From Clostridiales bacterium (lineage in GTDB: Bacteria > Bacillota > Clostridia > Oscillospirales > Oscillospiraceae): DNA of 64,000 nt. Made by a program: the position numbers and the translations under genes. The notes under the pieces were generated by a model that was given only the letters and a program-made list of their open reading frames with translations, was not told the DNA's origin and did not search any database. This document shows positions 8,038 to 15,418 of the stretch, piece after piece. Position 1 is the first letter of the stretch, and each line of letters starts with the position of its first letter. The stretch spans positions 4,437 through 68,436 of the forward strand of contig SFEG01000007.1 in assembly GCA_004558025.1 (NCBI GenBank), given 5' to 3'.

Positions 8038-8883
8038 ATGATTATAGATGGGAAAAAGCTTTCGGAGAAGATCTGCGCACAGGTCAGGGCCGAGGCGGAA
8101 ATGATGCGGCGCAGGCCGTGCCTTGCGGCGGTGCTCGTCGGAGAGGACCCGGCGTCGCAGATATATGTGCGCAATAAGGAGCGCGACTGCGCAAAGTGCG
8201 GCATCGACAGCCGAAGATACGACCTGCCGGATACCGTGCCTGAGGCAGAGCTTTTGGCGATTATAGACGAGCTTAATAATGACGACGCGGTCGACGGCAT
8301 TCTGGTGCAGCTTCCGCTGCCGGAGCATATATCCGAGCGCAAGGTGATAAACGCCGTCTCGCCGGAAAAGGACGTTGACGCGTTCCACCCGATAAACGTC
8401 GGTCGAATGGTTACCGGGGAGGGCACGCTCATGCCGTGCACACCGGCGGGCATCATGGCCATGCTGCGCGAATACGGCATATCGCCCGACGGAAAGCACT
8501 GCGTCATCGTCGGCCGCAGCAATATCGTCGGCCGCCCGATGGGACTGATGCTTTTAAACGCAGACGCGACGGTGACCTACTGCCACAGGCATACGAAGGA
8601 TCTCGCGGCGATGACAAGGCAGGCGGATATCCTTATCGTTGCCGCCGGCTCGCCGCGGCTTATTACCGGCGACATGGTCAAGGACGGCGTTGTCGTTATC
8701 GACGTTGCAATGAACCGTGACCCGGAGACGGGAAAGTTCTTCGGCGACGTGTGCTTTGACGAGGTCGAGAAGAAGGCGAGCTTCATAACGCCCGTGCCCG
8801 GCGGCGTCGGCCCGATGACGCGCGCACAGCTTATGAAAAACATCCTTGCCGCGGCGAAGGAGAGAGCTTTGAAAAATGGTTGA
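8038..8883 (+). CDS. folD: Methylene-THF dehydrogenase / methenyl-THF cyclohydrolase
   Basis: A 281-residue bifunctional enzyme that oxidises 5,10-methylene-THF to methenyl-THF with NADP and hydrolyses it to 10-formyl-THF; cytoplasmic one-carbon metabolism. Catalytic Tyr43-x-x-x-Lys47 (YVRNK), DGILVQLPLP, DVDAFHP-NVG, PCTPAGIM, the dinucleotide site VIVGRSNIVGRPM and the C-terminal TPVPGGVGPMT are all intact. Start at ATG 8038; an in-frame stop at 8020 rules out extension. The only purine-rich site (AAAGGAG, 8006-8012) is 25 nt away, at the end of a family-A repeat, so translation initiation may be weak. The next gene overlaps by 8 nt. Confidence 0.95.
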   Translation: MIIDGKKLSEKICAQVRAEAEMMRRRPCLAAVLVGEDPASQIYVRNKERDCAKCGIDSRRYDLPDTVPEAELLAIIDELNNDDAVDGILVQLPLPEHISERKVINAVSPEKDVDAFHPINVGRMVTGEGTLMPCTPAGIMAMLREYGISPDGKHCVIVGRSNIVGRPMGLMLLNADATVTYCHRHTKDLAAMTRQADILIVAAGSPRLITGDMVKDGVVVIDVAMNRDPETGKFFGDVCFDEVEKKASFITPVPGGVGPMTRAQLMKNILAAAKERALKNG

Positions 8884-9946
8884 GGGAAAAAGACTTTACG
8901 GTATCGACCTGTTCAAGGCACTGGCGATGTTTCTCGTGGTCGCGCTGCATATAAACACGGTCGGCGGCGCTCTTGAGGGCAGCGCGGCAGGCTCTGCGCA
9001 GTGGTGGATATCCGACTTTGTGCAGATCGCAGCCTATTGCTGCGTCGACTGCTTTGCGCTGGCTACGGGCTTTCTAATGGCCGAGCGCGGATTCCGTCCC
9101 GGGCGCATAGTTTCGCTGTGGCTTCAGGTAGCGTTTTACTCGGTCGTCACGGCCGCCGCGTGGTACTTTATCGTGCCTGGACGGATAGGACTGAGGTACA
9201 TAGCCTCATCGTTTTTCCCCGCGCTCACGTCGAAATACTGGTATTTCACCGCGTACTTCGTCCTGTTTTTCTTCACTCCGTTTTTGAACGCGCTGCTGCG
9301 TGCGTTAGACGCCCGCGGCAGAAAAATGCTGCTCGCGGCACTGTTAGTCTTCTTTTCACTGCTGCCGACGTTCAGACCGCTGAATGTTATTCCGCTTTCG
9401 GGAGGCTACTGCTTTTTCTGGCTGGCGGCGCTGTACCTCATCGGCGGCTGCGTGAAGCTTGACAGGCTGTATGAGTGCGCGAGCGGGAAATTTTTCGTGC
9501 TTACATATTTCTCGTCCGCTGCGGTTATGCTGCTTTGGCAGCTGCTGTTCGGAGCGGATAATGTGCGCCTTATCAGCTATTTGTCGCCGACTGTGCTCGT
9601 GTGCTCGGCCGCGCTGCTTTGTGCGTTCTGCCGCATGAGAGTTCCCGATAAGCTCACGGGCGCCGCAAAATTTTTGAGCACAACTTCCTTCGGTGTGTAT
9701 CTTATCCATATAAGCCCCTTTATACTGAGCACGTACTTTGCAGGAGGCTTTGCCTTCATCGGCAAAATGAACGCATGGCTCGTGCTCCCGTGCGAGCTCG
9801 GCTGCGCATTGGCGATATACGCTGTGTGTACGCTGATAGAGTACCTGCGGCAAAAGCTGTTTGCGATCTGCGGTATAGATAGGCTCGCCGCAGCAGTATC
9901 GGACATACTTGACAGGCTCGGCAGCAAAGTCGGTGCTTCCCGATGA
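8876..9946 (+). CDS. Acyltransferase-3 family integral membrane protein
   Basis: A 356-residue membrane protein with about ten helices, matching the acyltransferase-3 family (OatA/WecH-like) that O-acetylates or succinylates cell-surface sugars, lipids or peptidoglycan. The N-terminal signature RLYGIDLFKALAMFLVVALH is intact with His25, the usual catalytic histidine, in the first helix. No SGNH esterase-like domain is attached, so it is the membrane-only form. The start overlaps the end of folD by 8 nt, implying co-transcription without an evident functional link. The acceptor cannot be inferred. Confidence 0.85.
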   Translation: MVEGKRLYGIDLFKALAMFLVVALHINTVGGALEGSAAGSAQWWISDFVQIAAYCCVDCFALATGFLMAERGFRPGRIVSLWLQVAFYSVVTAAAWYFIVPGRIGLRYIASSFFPALTSKYWYFTAYFVLFFFTPFLNALLRALDARGRKMLLAALLVFFSLLPTFRPLNVIPLSGGYCFFWLAALYLIGGCVKLDRLYECASGKFFVLTYFSSAAVMLLWQLLFGADNVRLISYLSPTVLVCSAALLCAFCRMRVPDKLTGAAKFLSTTSFGVYLIHISPFILSTYFAGGFAFIGKMNAWLVLPCELGCALAIYAVCTLIEYLRQKLFAICGIDRLAAAVSDILDRLGSKVGASR

Positions 9947-9960
9947 GGCACGCTCAGGCC

Positions 9961-10060
9961 GCATTCGTGGGAAGCGGCAGTTTCACGGTTTGGTCAGCAC
10001 CCTCGACACCGGGCATCTGCAATATGCGTACAGGTACAGCCTGAATGCGCCTCTAAAAAA
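9961..10060. repeat. Family-A repeat, right end
   Basis: GGAAGCGGCAGTTTCACGGT, GACACCGGGCATCTGCAATA and TGCGCCTCTAAAAAA are family-A right-end blocks. The gap 9947-10282 has no gene: this repeat, an adjoining hairpin (10061-10090) and a small stem (CGCTCTT / AAGAGCG, 10172-10194) of unknown role are all that can be seen. Confidence 0.8.
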
Positions 10061-10090
10061 AGCGCAGGCCGATGAAAACCGGCCTGCAAA
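10061..10090 (-). terminator. Hairpin abutting a family-A end
   Basis: Stem GCAGGCC (10064-10070) / GGCCTGC (10081-10087). On the minus strand it is followed by GCTTTTTTTAG, the repeat end, so it would terminate leftward transcripts. No leftward gene uses it now. Confidence 0.45.
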
Positions 10091-10282
10091 ACAGGGTTGT
10101 GGGATAAAGATATGAGCCGCGGCCTTGCTTTGCAAGACCTATTGGATAAGCTGTGCTTAGATAATACAACGCGCTCTTACCCTTGTAAAGAGCGAAGAAA
10201 CACTACTTTTGTCGAACGGAAAATTTTTCGCAAATAATTCTCTCGCGCTTGGGAATACTGAGTGGGAAAGGAGTGTTTGCAA

Positions 10283-10492
10283 GTGATAATCGACCGCATC
10301 GCACTTATTCTGACCATAATCGGCGGCATCAACTGGGGCAGCATCGGCCTGTTCAGGTTTGATATCGTCGCGTGGATCTGCGGCGGGCAGACGGCGACAG
10401 TCAGCCGCGTAATATACACGCTCGTAGGTCTCGCGGCGCTTTGGTGCATCTCGCTGCTGTTCCGCCGCGACGCGCTTCCCGACGAGGCGTAA
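10283..10492 (+). CDS. DUF378 (YuzA-like) small membrane protein
   Basis: A 69-residue protein of the DUF378 family: IDRIALILTIIGGINWGSIGLFRFDIV followed by a second helix (VIYTLVGLAALWCISLLF) and a short polar tail. Two membrane segments; function of the family is unknown. GTG at 10283 is preferred because the AAAGGAG site at 10267-10273 lies 9 nt upstream; a GTG at 10262 would place the ribosome site within the gene. It is monocistronic and converges on the GntR gene across a shared terminator. Confidence 0.8.
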   Translation: MIIDRIALILTIIGGINWGSIGLFRFDIVAWICGGQTATVSRVIYTLVGLAALWCISLLFRRDALPDEA

Positions 10493-10506
10493 ACTTTGCC
10501 GAAAAT

Positions 10507-10542
10507 AGCTCGCGCTCCATTTGCCGGAACGCGAGCTTTTTT
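10507..10542. terminator. Bidirectional terminator between DUF378 and gntR genes
   Basis: Stem AGCTCGCG / CGCGAGCT with a TTTTTTATATTTTATA tract on the plus side. Confidence 0.75.
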
Positions 10543-10547
10543 ATATT

Positions 10548-11261
10548 TTATAGAGTGATGCCGCATTCGCGGACGTATTCAGCGAATTTCTCGGTGATAT
10601 AGACCTGCGCGTCAAGTCCGCGCCCGGCCTTTATTAGTTCGACTATGTGCTCGCTCTGCTCGATGAGCCCCTCGAGCCCCCAGTGCCCGGCGCAGTGCCG
10701 CCAAAGCCCCTGCGATATCTCGGTAAAGGAGTTCATCAGCAGAATAAATACCTCGTTGCCGCTCAGCCGGCAGATCAGATAGTGAAACTCCTTGGTCATC
10801 GTGCCGAGCTCGTCGGCGCCGAGCCCCTGCCCGCGCACGGCTTTGAAGCGTTCGATGTACTCCTCGAGAACACGGATATCCTCATCGCTGTGCGAGGCCG
10901 CGAGTCGGATGAGCGCGCCGCCCTCGATGGCGTTTCGCGTCTCAACGAGCGAAACGATGCGCTCGCGCGTCATATGCTGCTCGCCCGAGCGCAGTATCTC
11001 GTGCAGCGTATCGTAATTTCCGCTTGCGATGTAGTCGGCAACATATGTTCCGTGGCGCGGGACGATATCGAGAAAACCCGTGCGCTCAAGATCCTTTATC
11101 GCAAGGTGGATCGCCGACTGGTTTATCCCCGTGCGCTCGGAAAGCTCACGCTCGCTCGGAAGCTTCTGCCCCGGGCTGAGCTCACCTGTGAGTATCTTGG
11201 ATTTTATGTTCTCGAAAAAGCATTCCTTTGCCGAGGGGATGCTTATTTTTTCAAATGCCAT
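10548..11261 (-). CDS. FadR-subfamily GntR transcriptional regulator
   Basis: A 237-residue regulator. Winged helix-turn-helix about 12-75 (ILTGELSPGQKLPSERELSE ... LERTGFLDIVPRHGTYV) and an all-helical FCD ligand-binding domain from about 95 (VETRNAIEGGALIRLAA, EFHYLICRLSGNEVF, EHIVELIKAGR) with His residues suited to metal/carboxylate binding. FadR-type regulators usually respond to organic acids or CoA esters. ATG at 11261 is chosen because AGGCGG lies 7 nt upstream; the ATG at 11279 has no ribosome site. It is divergent from the YdhR/dehydratase operon, and inverted repeats with TTGTGA half-sites sit over both promoters, so it probably represses itself and that operon. Confidence 0.88.
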   Translation of the reverse strand: MAFEKISIPSAKECFFENIKSKILTGELSPGQKLPSERELSERTGINQSAIHLAIKDLERTGFLDIVPRHGTYVADYIASGNYDTLHEILRSGEQHMTRERIVSLVETRNAIEGGALIRLAASHSDEDIRVLEEYIERFKAVRGQGLGADELGTMTKEFHYLICRLSGNEVFILLMNSFTEISQGLWRHCAGHWGLEGLIEQSEHIVELIKAGRGLDAQVYITEKFAEYVRECGITL

Positions 11262-11283
11262 AACCGTTACCGCCTGCATAGAC

Positions 11284-11303
11284 TTGTGATTGATTAATCA
11301 CAA
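11284..11303. promoter_or_regulatory. Inverted repeat over the gntR transcription start
   Basis: Perfect palindrome TTGTGATT-GATT-AATCACAA just downstream of the gntR -10 box. Candidate GntR operator; half-site TTGTGA is shared with 11406-11421 but the internal spacing differs (8 versus 4 nt between GTGA and TCAC). Confidence 0.65.
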
Positions 11304-11313
11304 TCACAGGAAT

Positions 11314-11342
11314 ATTATGCAGCATTTTTTCGCTCTTGTCAA
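11314..11342 (-). promoter_or_regulatory. Sigma-A promoter of gntR
   Basis: Minus strand TTGACA (11342-11337), 17-bp spacer, CATAAT (11319-11314). Confidence 0.7.
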
Positions 11343-11372
11343 GAAAATTTCCCGAATTTCCGCACATTTTTA

Positions 11373-11401
11373 TTGACACAAAAATATCTATGTGCTAATA
11401 T
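11373..11401 (+). promoter_or_regulatory. Sigma-A promoter of the YdhR/dehydratase operon
   Basis: TTGACA (11373-11378), 17-bp spacer, TAATAT (11396-11401). Non-overlapping and divergent from the gntR promoter. Confidence 0.75.
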
Positions 11402-11405
11402 GCAC

Positions 11406-11421
11406 TTGTGATTATTCACAA
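11406..11421. promoter_or_regulatory. Inverted repeat over the operon transcription start
   Basis: Perfect palindrome TTGTGA-TTAT-TCACAA starting 4 nt after the -10 box, so binding there should block transcription. Likely operator for the adjacent GntR regulator. Confidence 0.65.
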
Positions 11422-11444
11422 CGCGGCAAAGGAGTAAGACTGTT

Positions 11445-11896
11445 ATGGTCATGCTGTACATAAACTTCTCGATAGCGCCGCTTAAGCTGACGGGAGGCTG
11501 TTCCTCGGGCGAAAAAACGGCGTTATCAACATGGATAAGGCGGAGAAATTTTTCCCGCCCGAAACGGAGAAGGAGATCGCCGATTTTCCGGGACTGAAGC
11601 GGAAGGTCTGGGCGGTCTCTCCCGACGGTCGCCGCGGAACGGGCTTTTACCTGTTTGCCGACCGCGAAAGCGAAGAAAAACGCGCGGAATATGCAAAAAG
11701 GTTTTACCCGAAGACTCCGGGGCTGTATAATGTAAAGTGCGACATCTTAGAGGCCATGGAGGCCTCGTCGCGCGTCACGCGTGCAGACCTCAACTGTCCG
11801 GCAAATCCGGGCTTCACTCCGGCAGACTACGAAGTGTGGTTTGCCCCCAAAAAGAATAGTACGTTAAGGAAGATAAAGAGGCTTCTTGCCAAATAA
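11445..11896 (+). pseudogene. YdhR-like protein, frameshifted at an A6 run
   Basis: Two overlapping frames together make one YdhR-like (dimeric alpha-beta barrel) protein. Frame 1 starts at ATG 11445 behind AAAGGAG and encodes MVMLYINFSIAPLKLTGG, like the YdhR first strand. Frame 2, from about 11513, continues with FPGLKRKVWAVSPDGRRGTG, GFYLFADRESEEKRAEYAKR and LYNVKCDILEAMEASSRV, matching YdhR, plus about 35 extra residues. One more A in GAAAAAACGG (11511-11520) would fuse them into a protein of about 150 residues. The ATG at 11531 lacks a ribosome site. It may be a sequencing indel, true mutation or slippage. First gene of the GntR-controlled operon; YdhR proteins are often labelled monooxygenases without proof. 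Confidence 0.6.
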
Positions 11897-11909
11897 AGAG
11901 GAGGATACC

Positions 11910-13106
11910 ATGAAAGATCTAAAGCACCTCATCTACTTTGAAGACCTGCTCACCGAGGCGAACAACAAGCTCGTCAAGCAGGCTTCCGAGGAGGGAAGGC
12001 TGGCGCTGGGCTACACCTGTTATTTCGTTCCCGAGGTACTGCTGAACCTCGGCGGCTGCTTCTCGGTGCGCCTGCGCGCCCCGGGAACGAGCAACACCGA
12101 CATCGGCACATACTACATGACCAACAAGACCTGCCCCTTCACGCGCAGCATTCTCGAGCGCAGCATGGAGGGCGGATATAACTTCCTGTCGGCCATGTTC
12201 TCGTCCGAGACCTGCCAGATGATGCACCGTGCGCATGAGTACTTCGACATAATGGGGCTCGTCAAGGAGCAGAACCCGAAGTTTTTCATGAGCATGATGG
12301 ACGTGCCCTTTGTCACAACAAAGGCCGCCTACGAGCATTACGAGGCGCAGCTTCGCAAGTACATACTCAAGCCGCTCGAGGAGGTCTACGGCGTGGATGT
12401 TTCCGACGAGGCCATCCGCAAGGCCATAGAGGAGCACAACGAGATCTGCCGCATCATTACAGAGCTCGGCGATCTGCGCAAGCTCCCCAACCCGCCGATC
12501 ACGAGCTACGAGTTCCATGTTATCCAGCTCGTTTCCGAGTGCTGCCCGCAGTATCTTATTAAGGATAAGCTCGAAGAAACGCTCAAGGAAATCAAAAATC
12601 GCAAGGTCGATCCCAAGCCGGGCTACCGCGCACGCATCGTCGTGACGGGCTCGGAGGTCGACGATCCCGCGTTTACTAAGCTTTTGGAGGACTGCGGCGC
12701 ATACGTCGTGGCCGACCGCTACTGCTACGGCTCGCTGCCCGGCAGGGAGGAGATCGAGATCCGCGAGGGCGAGAGCGCTCTGACCGCCGTCGCGCGGCAT
12801 TATCTCTCCACCAGCGAATGCCCGCGCTTTATGAACAAGGAAAAGCAGGTCCAGCGCCGCGGCTACTTAAAGCAGCTTGTTAACGATTACGATGCAGACG
12901 GCGTTCTGTACCTCCAGATGAAGTTCTGCGAGTTCTGGAGCTACGAGCGCGTCATGGGCGTGCACGATATGAACGATGTCGAGGGCATACCCTGCATCGG
13001 CGTTGAGAAGGAATACACGATGGCCTCGGCAGGTCAGCTGCGCACAAGGTTCCAGGCCTTTGTCGAGAGCATCGAGATAAAGAAGATACAGGGAGGTAAA
13101 ATGTGA
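11910..13106 (+). CDS. 2-hydroxyacyl-CoA dehydratase family, small subunit (pair B)
   Basis: A 398-residue paralogue of the 4189-5382 gene, aligned end to end: MKDLKHLIYFEDLL start, GYTCYFVPEVLLN, CPFTRSILERSMEGGYN, SSETCQMMHR, VADRYCYGSLPGREE, CEFWSYERVMG and EKEYTMASAGQLRTR. The same three candidate cluster cysteines are kept. Start ATG 11910 follows GAGGAGG; a longer frame would overlap the YdhR stop. Second gene of the GntR-flanked operon, overlapping the large-subunit start (ATGTGATGG). Like pair A it needs a separate ATP-dependent activator, not seen here. Substrate unknown. Confidence 0.88.
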   Translation: MKDLKHLIYFEDLLTEANNKLVKQASEEGRLALGYTCYFVPEVLLNLGGCFSVRLRAPGTSNTDIGTYYMTNKTCPFTRSILERSMEGGYNFLSAMFSSETCQMMHRAHEYFDIMGLVKEQNPKFFMSMMDVPFVTTKAAYEHYEAQLRKYILKPLEEVYGVDVSDEAIRKAIEEHNEICRIITELGDLRKLPNPPITSYEFHVIQLVSECCPQYLIKDKLEETLKEIKNRKVDPKPGYRARIVVTGSEVDDPAFTKLLEDCGAYVVADRYCYGSLPGREEIEIREGESALTAVARHYLSTSECPRFMNKEKQVQRRGYLKQLVNDYDADGVLYLQMKFCEFWSYERVMGVHDMNDVEGIPCIGVEKEYTMASAGQLRTRFQAFVESIEIKKIQGGKM

Positions 13107-14629
13107 TGGCAAACGAGGCAAAACGCTTTTACAAGGGCAGCGGCATCGCAAAGCACCGCGAGTGGCGCGGCCTGAAGGACACCTTTTATGATTACACCCA
13201 GTGGGTCATAAACCTCGGCATACTGGCGAAGTTCATCACCATTTCCCCCGTGCGCATAGTCAAGGGTCTGTTCGAGTACCGCTGGTTCGGTGGCTACATC
13301 GGCGCGCTGCACATGGTGGATAAGTGCACGGCCGGTATGCGCGGCCCTGCGCTGCGCGTATCGCATACGCAGATGCACGCCATCATGAAGGGCACGACCG
13401 GCATGATCGGCAACAGCATGAAGGGCGACCGCCGCTTCGGCGACACGAAGGCCGCCGACAAATTCGTCATGCTCGAGCAGACCATGTGCCCCGAGATCGT
13501 CGCGGGCTTCCCGAACCTCAAGGCTCTGCCGCTGGAGGTCCTGCAGGGACTTCTGGGCACTTATATGGATCAGAATCTCGCCCCGTTTTACATGGACATC
13601 ATGGAAAACGTCGGCCTTCCGGCCGACTCCTGCCGCCTGAGCGCAAACGCCGCCGGAGTTGCGATAAACGACGATTACCCGCAGGTCGGCGCATGCCTTG
13701 TCACTAACAACATGCCCTGCGACTCCTCGACCATGAACAGTCAGCTCATAGAGCGCCGCATCACCATACCCACGACCGTTGCCGGTATCCCCATGCGCTG
13801 GGAAGACCCCGACACCGACAAATATGCCCTCGCCCAGATGAAGGAGACCATAAAGTTCATCGAGGACACGACCGGCGAAAAGTTCGACGAGAAGGCATTC
13901 TTTGAGGTCATGAAGCAGCACAATAAAGAGGTGCGCAACGAGTTCGAGGTCTGGGATATTGCGAAAACGAAGTACACTCCCTTCGGCAACGTCATTTCAC
14001 CGCTGTTCCACGCCTTCTACTTCACCTTCTCCGGCGGCAGCATGCCGTATATCGACAAGACCGCGAAGAAGGCGCTCAGGATCGCCGAAAAGGCTTACAG
14101 AAATAAGGTTGTCAGCTATGATAAGGTGCGCCACCGCATGATAACCTGGGGCGGCCCGGGCTGCTACTATGTCGACTTCAACACCTGGGCATATAACTGC
14201 TGGGGCGTTCTCGTCGCAGCGCAGATGGACATGTTCTCCGGCAATGTCATCATCTCCGAGGATAACCTCGACGAGGCGCTTATCGGCATTGCGCACAACT
14301 ACGAGCGCGGAGTCATGCGCCGCCACCTCACCGGCGGATATCAGCATCTGCTCGAGGTCTGGGACGAGGCGGAGAAGTTCAACTGCGACATCGTCCTTGT
14401 TTATGACGATATCACCTGCAAGGGCGCGATGGGTCTTGCCGGCGTCGTGAACGATCAGGCCAAGGACAAAAACAAGCACCTTGTCTGGGTGCAGAACGAT
14501 ATGTTCGACCACCGCACCATAAGCCGCAACGAGATGCGCAGGCAGTTTTCCGAATACATGACCGCCGTCATGCAGGAGGAGCCCCTCGACGCGAGCCTCG
14601 TGGACTTTGACGATTACGAAGGATGGTAA
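13106..14629 (+). CDS. 2-hydroxyacyl-CoA dehydratase family, large subunit (pair B)
   Basis: A 507-residue paralogue of the 2643-4187 gene with the same N-terminal extension (HREWRGLKDTFYDYTQWV) and core motifs MLEQTMCPEIVAGFPNLKAL, ACLVTNNMPCDSSTMNSQ, TWGGPGCYYVDFNTWAYNCW and VYDDITCKGAMGL. The TGA of the small subunit overlaps the ATG (TGATG), with GGGAGG 9 nt upstream. Compared with pair A, the segment WSCPANYY reads WGGPGCYY, so the cysteine position shifts; this could mark different substrate or cluster geometry (inference). The downstream small membrane-protein gene overlaps its stop codon. Confidence 0.87.
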   Translation: MANEAKRFYKGSGIAKHREWRGLKDTFYDYTQWVINLGILAKFITISPVRIVKGLFEYRWFGGYIGALHMVDKCTAGMRGPALRVSHTQMHAIMKGTTGMIGNSMKGDRRFGDTKAADKFVMLEQTMCPEIVAGFPNLKALPLEVLQGLLGTYMDQNLAPFYMDIMENVGLPADSCRLSANAAGVAINDDYPQVGACLVTNNMPCDSSTMNSQLIERRITIPTTVAGIPMRWEDPDTDKYALAQMKETIKFIEDTTGEKFDEKAFFEVMKQHNKEVRNEFEVWDIAKTKYTPFGNVISPLFHAFYFTFSGGSMPYIDKTAKKALRIAEKAYRNKVVSYDKVRHRMITWGGPGCYYVDFNTWAYNCWGVLVAAQMDMFSGNVIISEDNLDEALIGIAHNYERGVMRRHLTGGYQHLLEVWDEAEKFNCDIVLVYDDITCKGAMGLAGVVNDQAKDKNKHLVWVQNDMFDHRTISRNEMRRQFSEYMTAVMQEEPLDASLVDFDDYEGW

Positions 14630-14787
14630 TGAAAATGAAAAAGAAGCTTCTTATCGGAACACTGAGCATCATCCCCCTGAGCATGCTCATTTACTGGTTC
14701 AATCTTGACAATAAGCTGCTGTACTACGGCGTCCGTCCGATCCTCAATAAGGTCTATAACTCGCAGAAGCGCGACGTTAAACTGTGA
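14629..14787 (+). CDS. 52-residue membrane protein coupled to dehydratase pair B
   Basis: ATG at 14629 overlaps the TAA of the large subunit (TAATG). The product starts MKMKKKLLIGTLSIIPLSML, a positively charged N-terminus and one membrane helix (about 7-25), then a polar, basic tail (YGVRPILNKVYNSQKRDVKL). No family is recognised. Tight overlap with the enzyme gene suggests co-translation; it might anchor or escort the dehydratase, but this is conjecture. The stop codon TGA touches a family-A repeat end (TTTTTCAGTGGCG). Pair A has no equivalent. Confidence 0.6.
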   Translation: MKMKKKLLIGTLSIIPLSMLIYWFNLDNKLLYYGVRPILNKVYNSQKRDVKL

Positions 14788-15015
14788 TTTTTCAGTGGCG
14801 CTTTTTCAGTGGCGCTTTAGCGCCGCTGCGAACACGTTTATTGCGGTGTCCCGGTGTCGAAACATTGGCATAAGCAGTAGCGTTTCGCGTCACATAAGTG
14901 CAATGAAAATTTACCTCGCTCATATGTAAAGCGGCAATTTTCCGGTTTGCCGGCATTTTCGATACCGTGCAACTGCAATATGCGTATGAGTACAGCGTCA
15001 AAGCGCCTCTAAAAA
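14788..15015. repeat. Family-A repeat, both ends present (228 bp)
   Basis: Left end duplicated in tandem (TTTTTCAGTGGCGC twice), then TATTGCGGTGTCCCGGTGTC; right end CCGGTTTGCCGGCATTTTCG, GCAATATGCGTATGAGTACA, GCGCCTCTAAAAA. The gap 14788-15418 holds no gene, only this copy, a family-B unit, a terminator hairpin and another family-A copy. Confidence 0.85.
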
Positions 15016-15068
15016 TGCCTTCCCATTCGAGGGGGGGAGGTGTCGGCCGAAGGCTGACGGATGAGGTG
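15016..15068. repeat. Family-B palindromic repeat
   Basis: TGCCTTCCCATTCGAGG... then GGTGTCGGCCGAAGGCTGAC and GGATGAGGTG. Joined directly to the A-run of the preceding family-A copy. Confidence 0.75.
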
Positions 15069-15075
15069 CAAACAA

Positions 15076-15113
15076 AAAGAGAGTGCAGATTTTCGTATGC
15101 ACTCTCTCTTTTT
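15076..15113 (+). terminator. Intrinsic terminator fused to a family-A end
   Basis: Stem GAGAGTGCA (15079-15087) / TGCACTCTC (15098-15106) and a TCTTTTT tract that is also the first bases of the next family-A copy. Confidence 0.75.
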
Positions 15114-15338
15114 AGTGGCGTTTTTACATTGCTCCTATACAGTTTTTGCAGTATCCCGACCGGAAACGCGGGCGAAAACCTCGGTAAACGGAACGGGCAA
15201 GCCCGTTCCCTACAAGGTTGCAGAGCAATACCGTAGTGCGGTGTAAATCCGGTTTAGTCAGCAGGTGCGATACCGGGCTTCCGCAGTAAGCGTATTCGCA
15301 GCGGTGCTAAAGCGCCACTGAAAAGCGTCTCTAAAAAA
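15109..15338. repeat. Family-A repeat carrying a nested family-C palindrome (230 bp)
   Basis: Left end TTTTTAGTGGCGTTTTTAC, right end GATACCGGGCTTCCGCAGTA ... AAGCGCCACTGAAAAGCGTC and a final TCTAAAAAA. The interior contains the family-C unit. Confidence 0.8.
15190..15213. repeat. Family-C palindrome
   Basis: GGAACGGGC-AA-GCCCGTTCC followed by CTAC. The same unit, with variants, occurs at 22603 (inverted), about 54430, 59717 and 59776, always inside family-A copies. Confidence 0.75.
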
Positions 15339-15418
15339 CAAAAACGAGTGTTGATTTTCGGACGTTTGTATAGTAAGATGTATTATAGATATAAATTAAT
15401 GTAAGGAGCGCGGTGAGC

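Noticed and set aside
10092..10260. Possible structured RNA before the DUF378 gene
   Set aside because: Only a 7-bp stem (CGCTCTT / AAGAGCG) and no promoter or T-tract that would define a transcript.
11511..11520. Programmed -1 frameshifting at the A6 run
   Set aside because: The heptamer is not in the X-XXY-YYZ phase needed; the A-site codon would mispair after slippage. Indel or transcriptional slippage is more likely.
14705..15246. Several 60-90 codon frames between 14.7 and 15.25 kb
   Set aside because: They lie in family-A/B repeats and would be translated repeat sequence.
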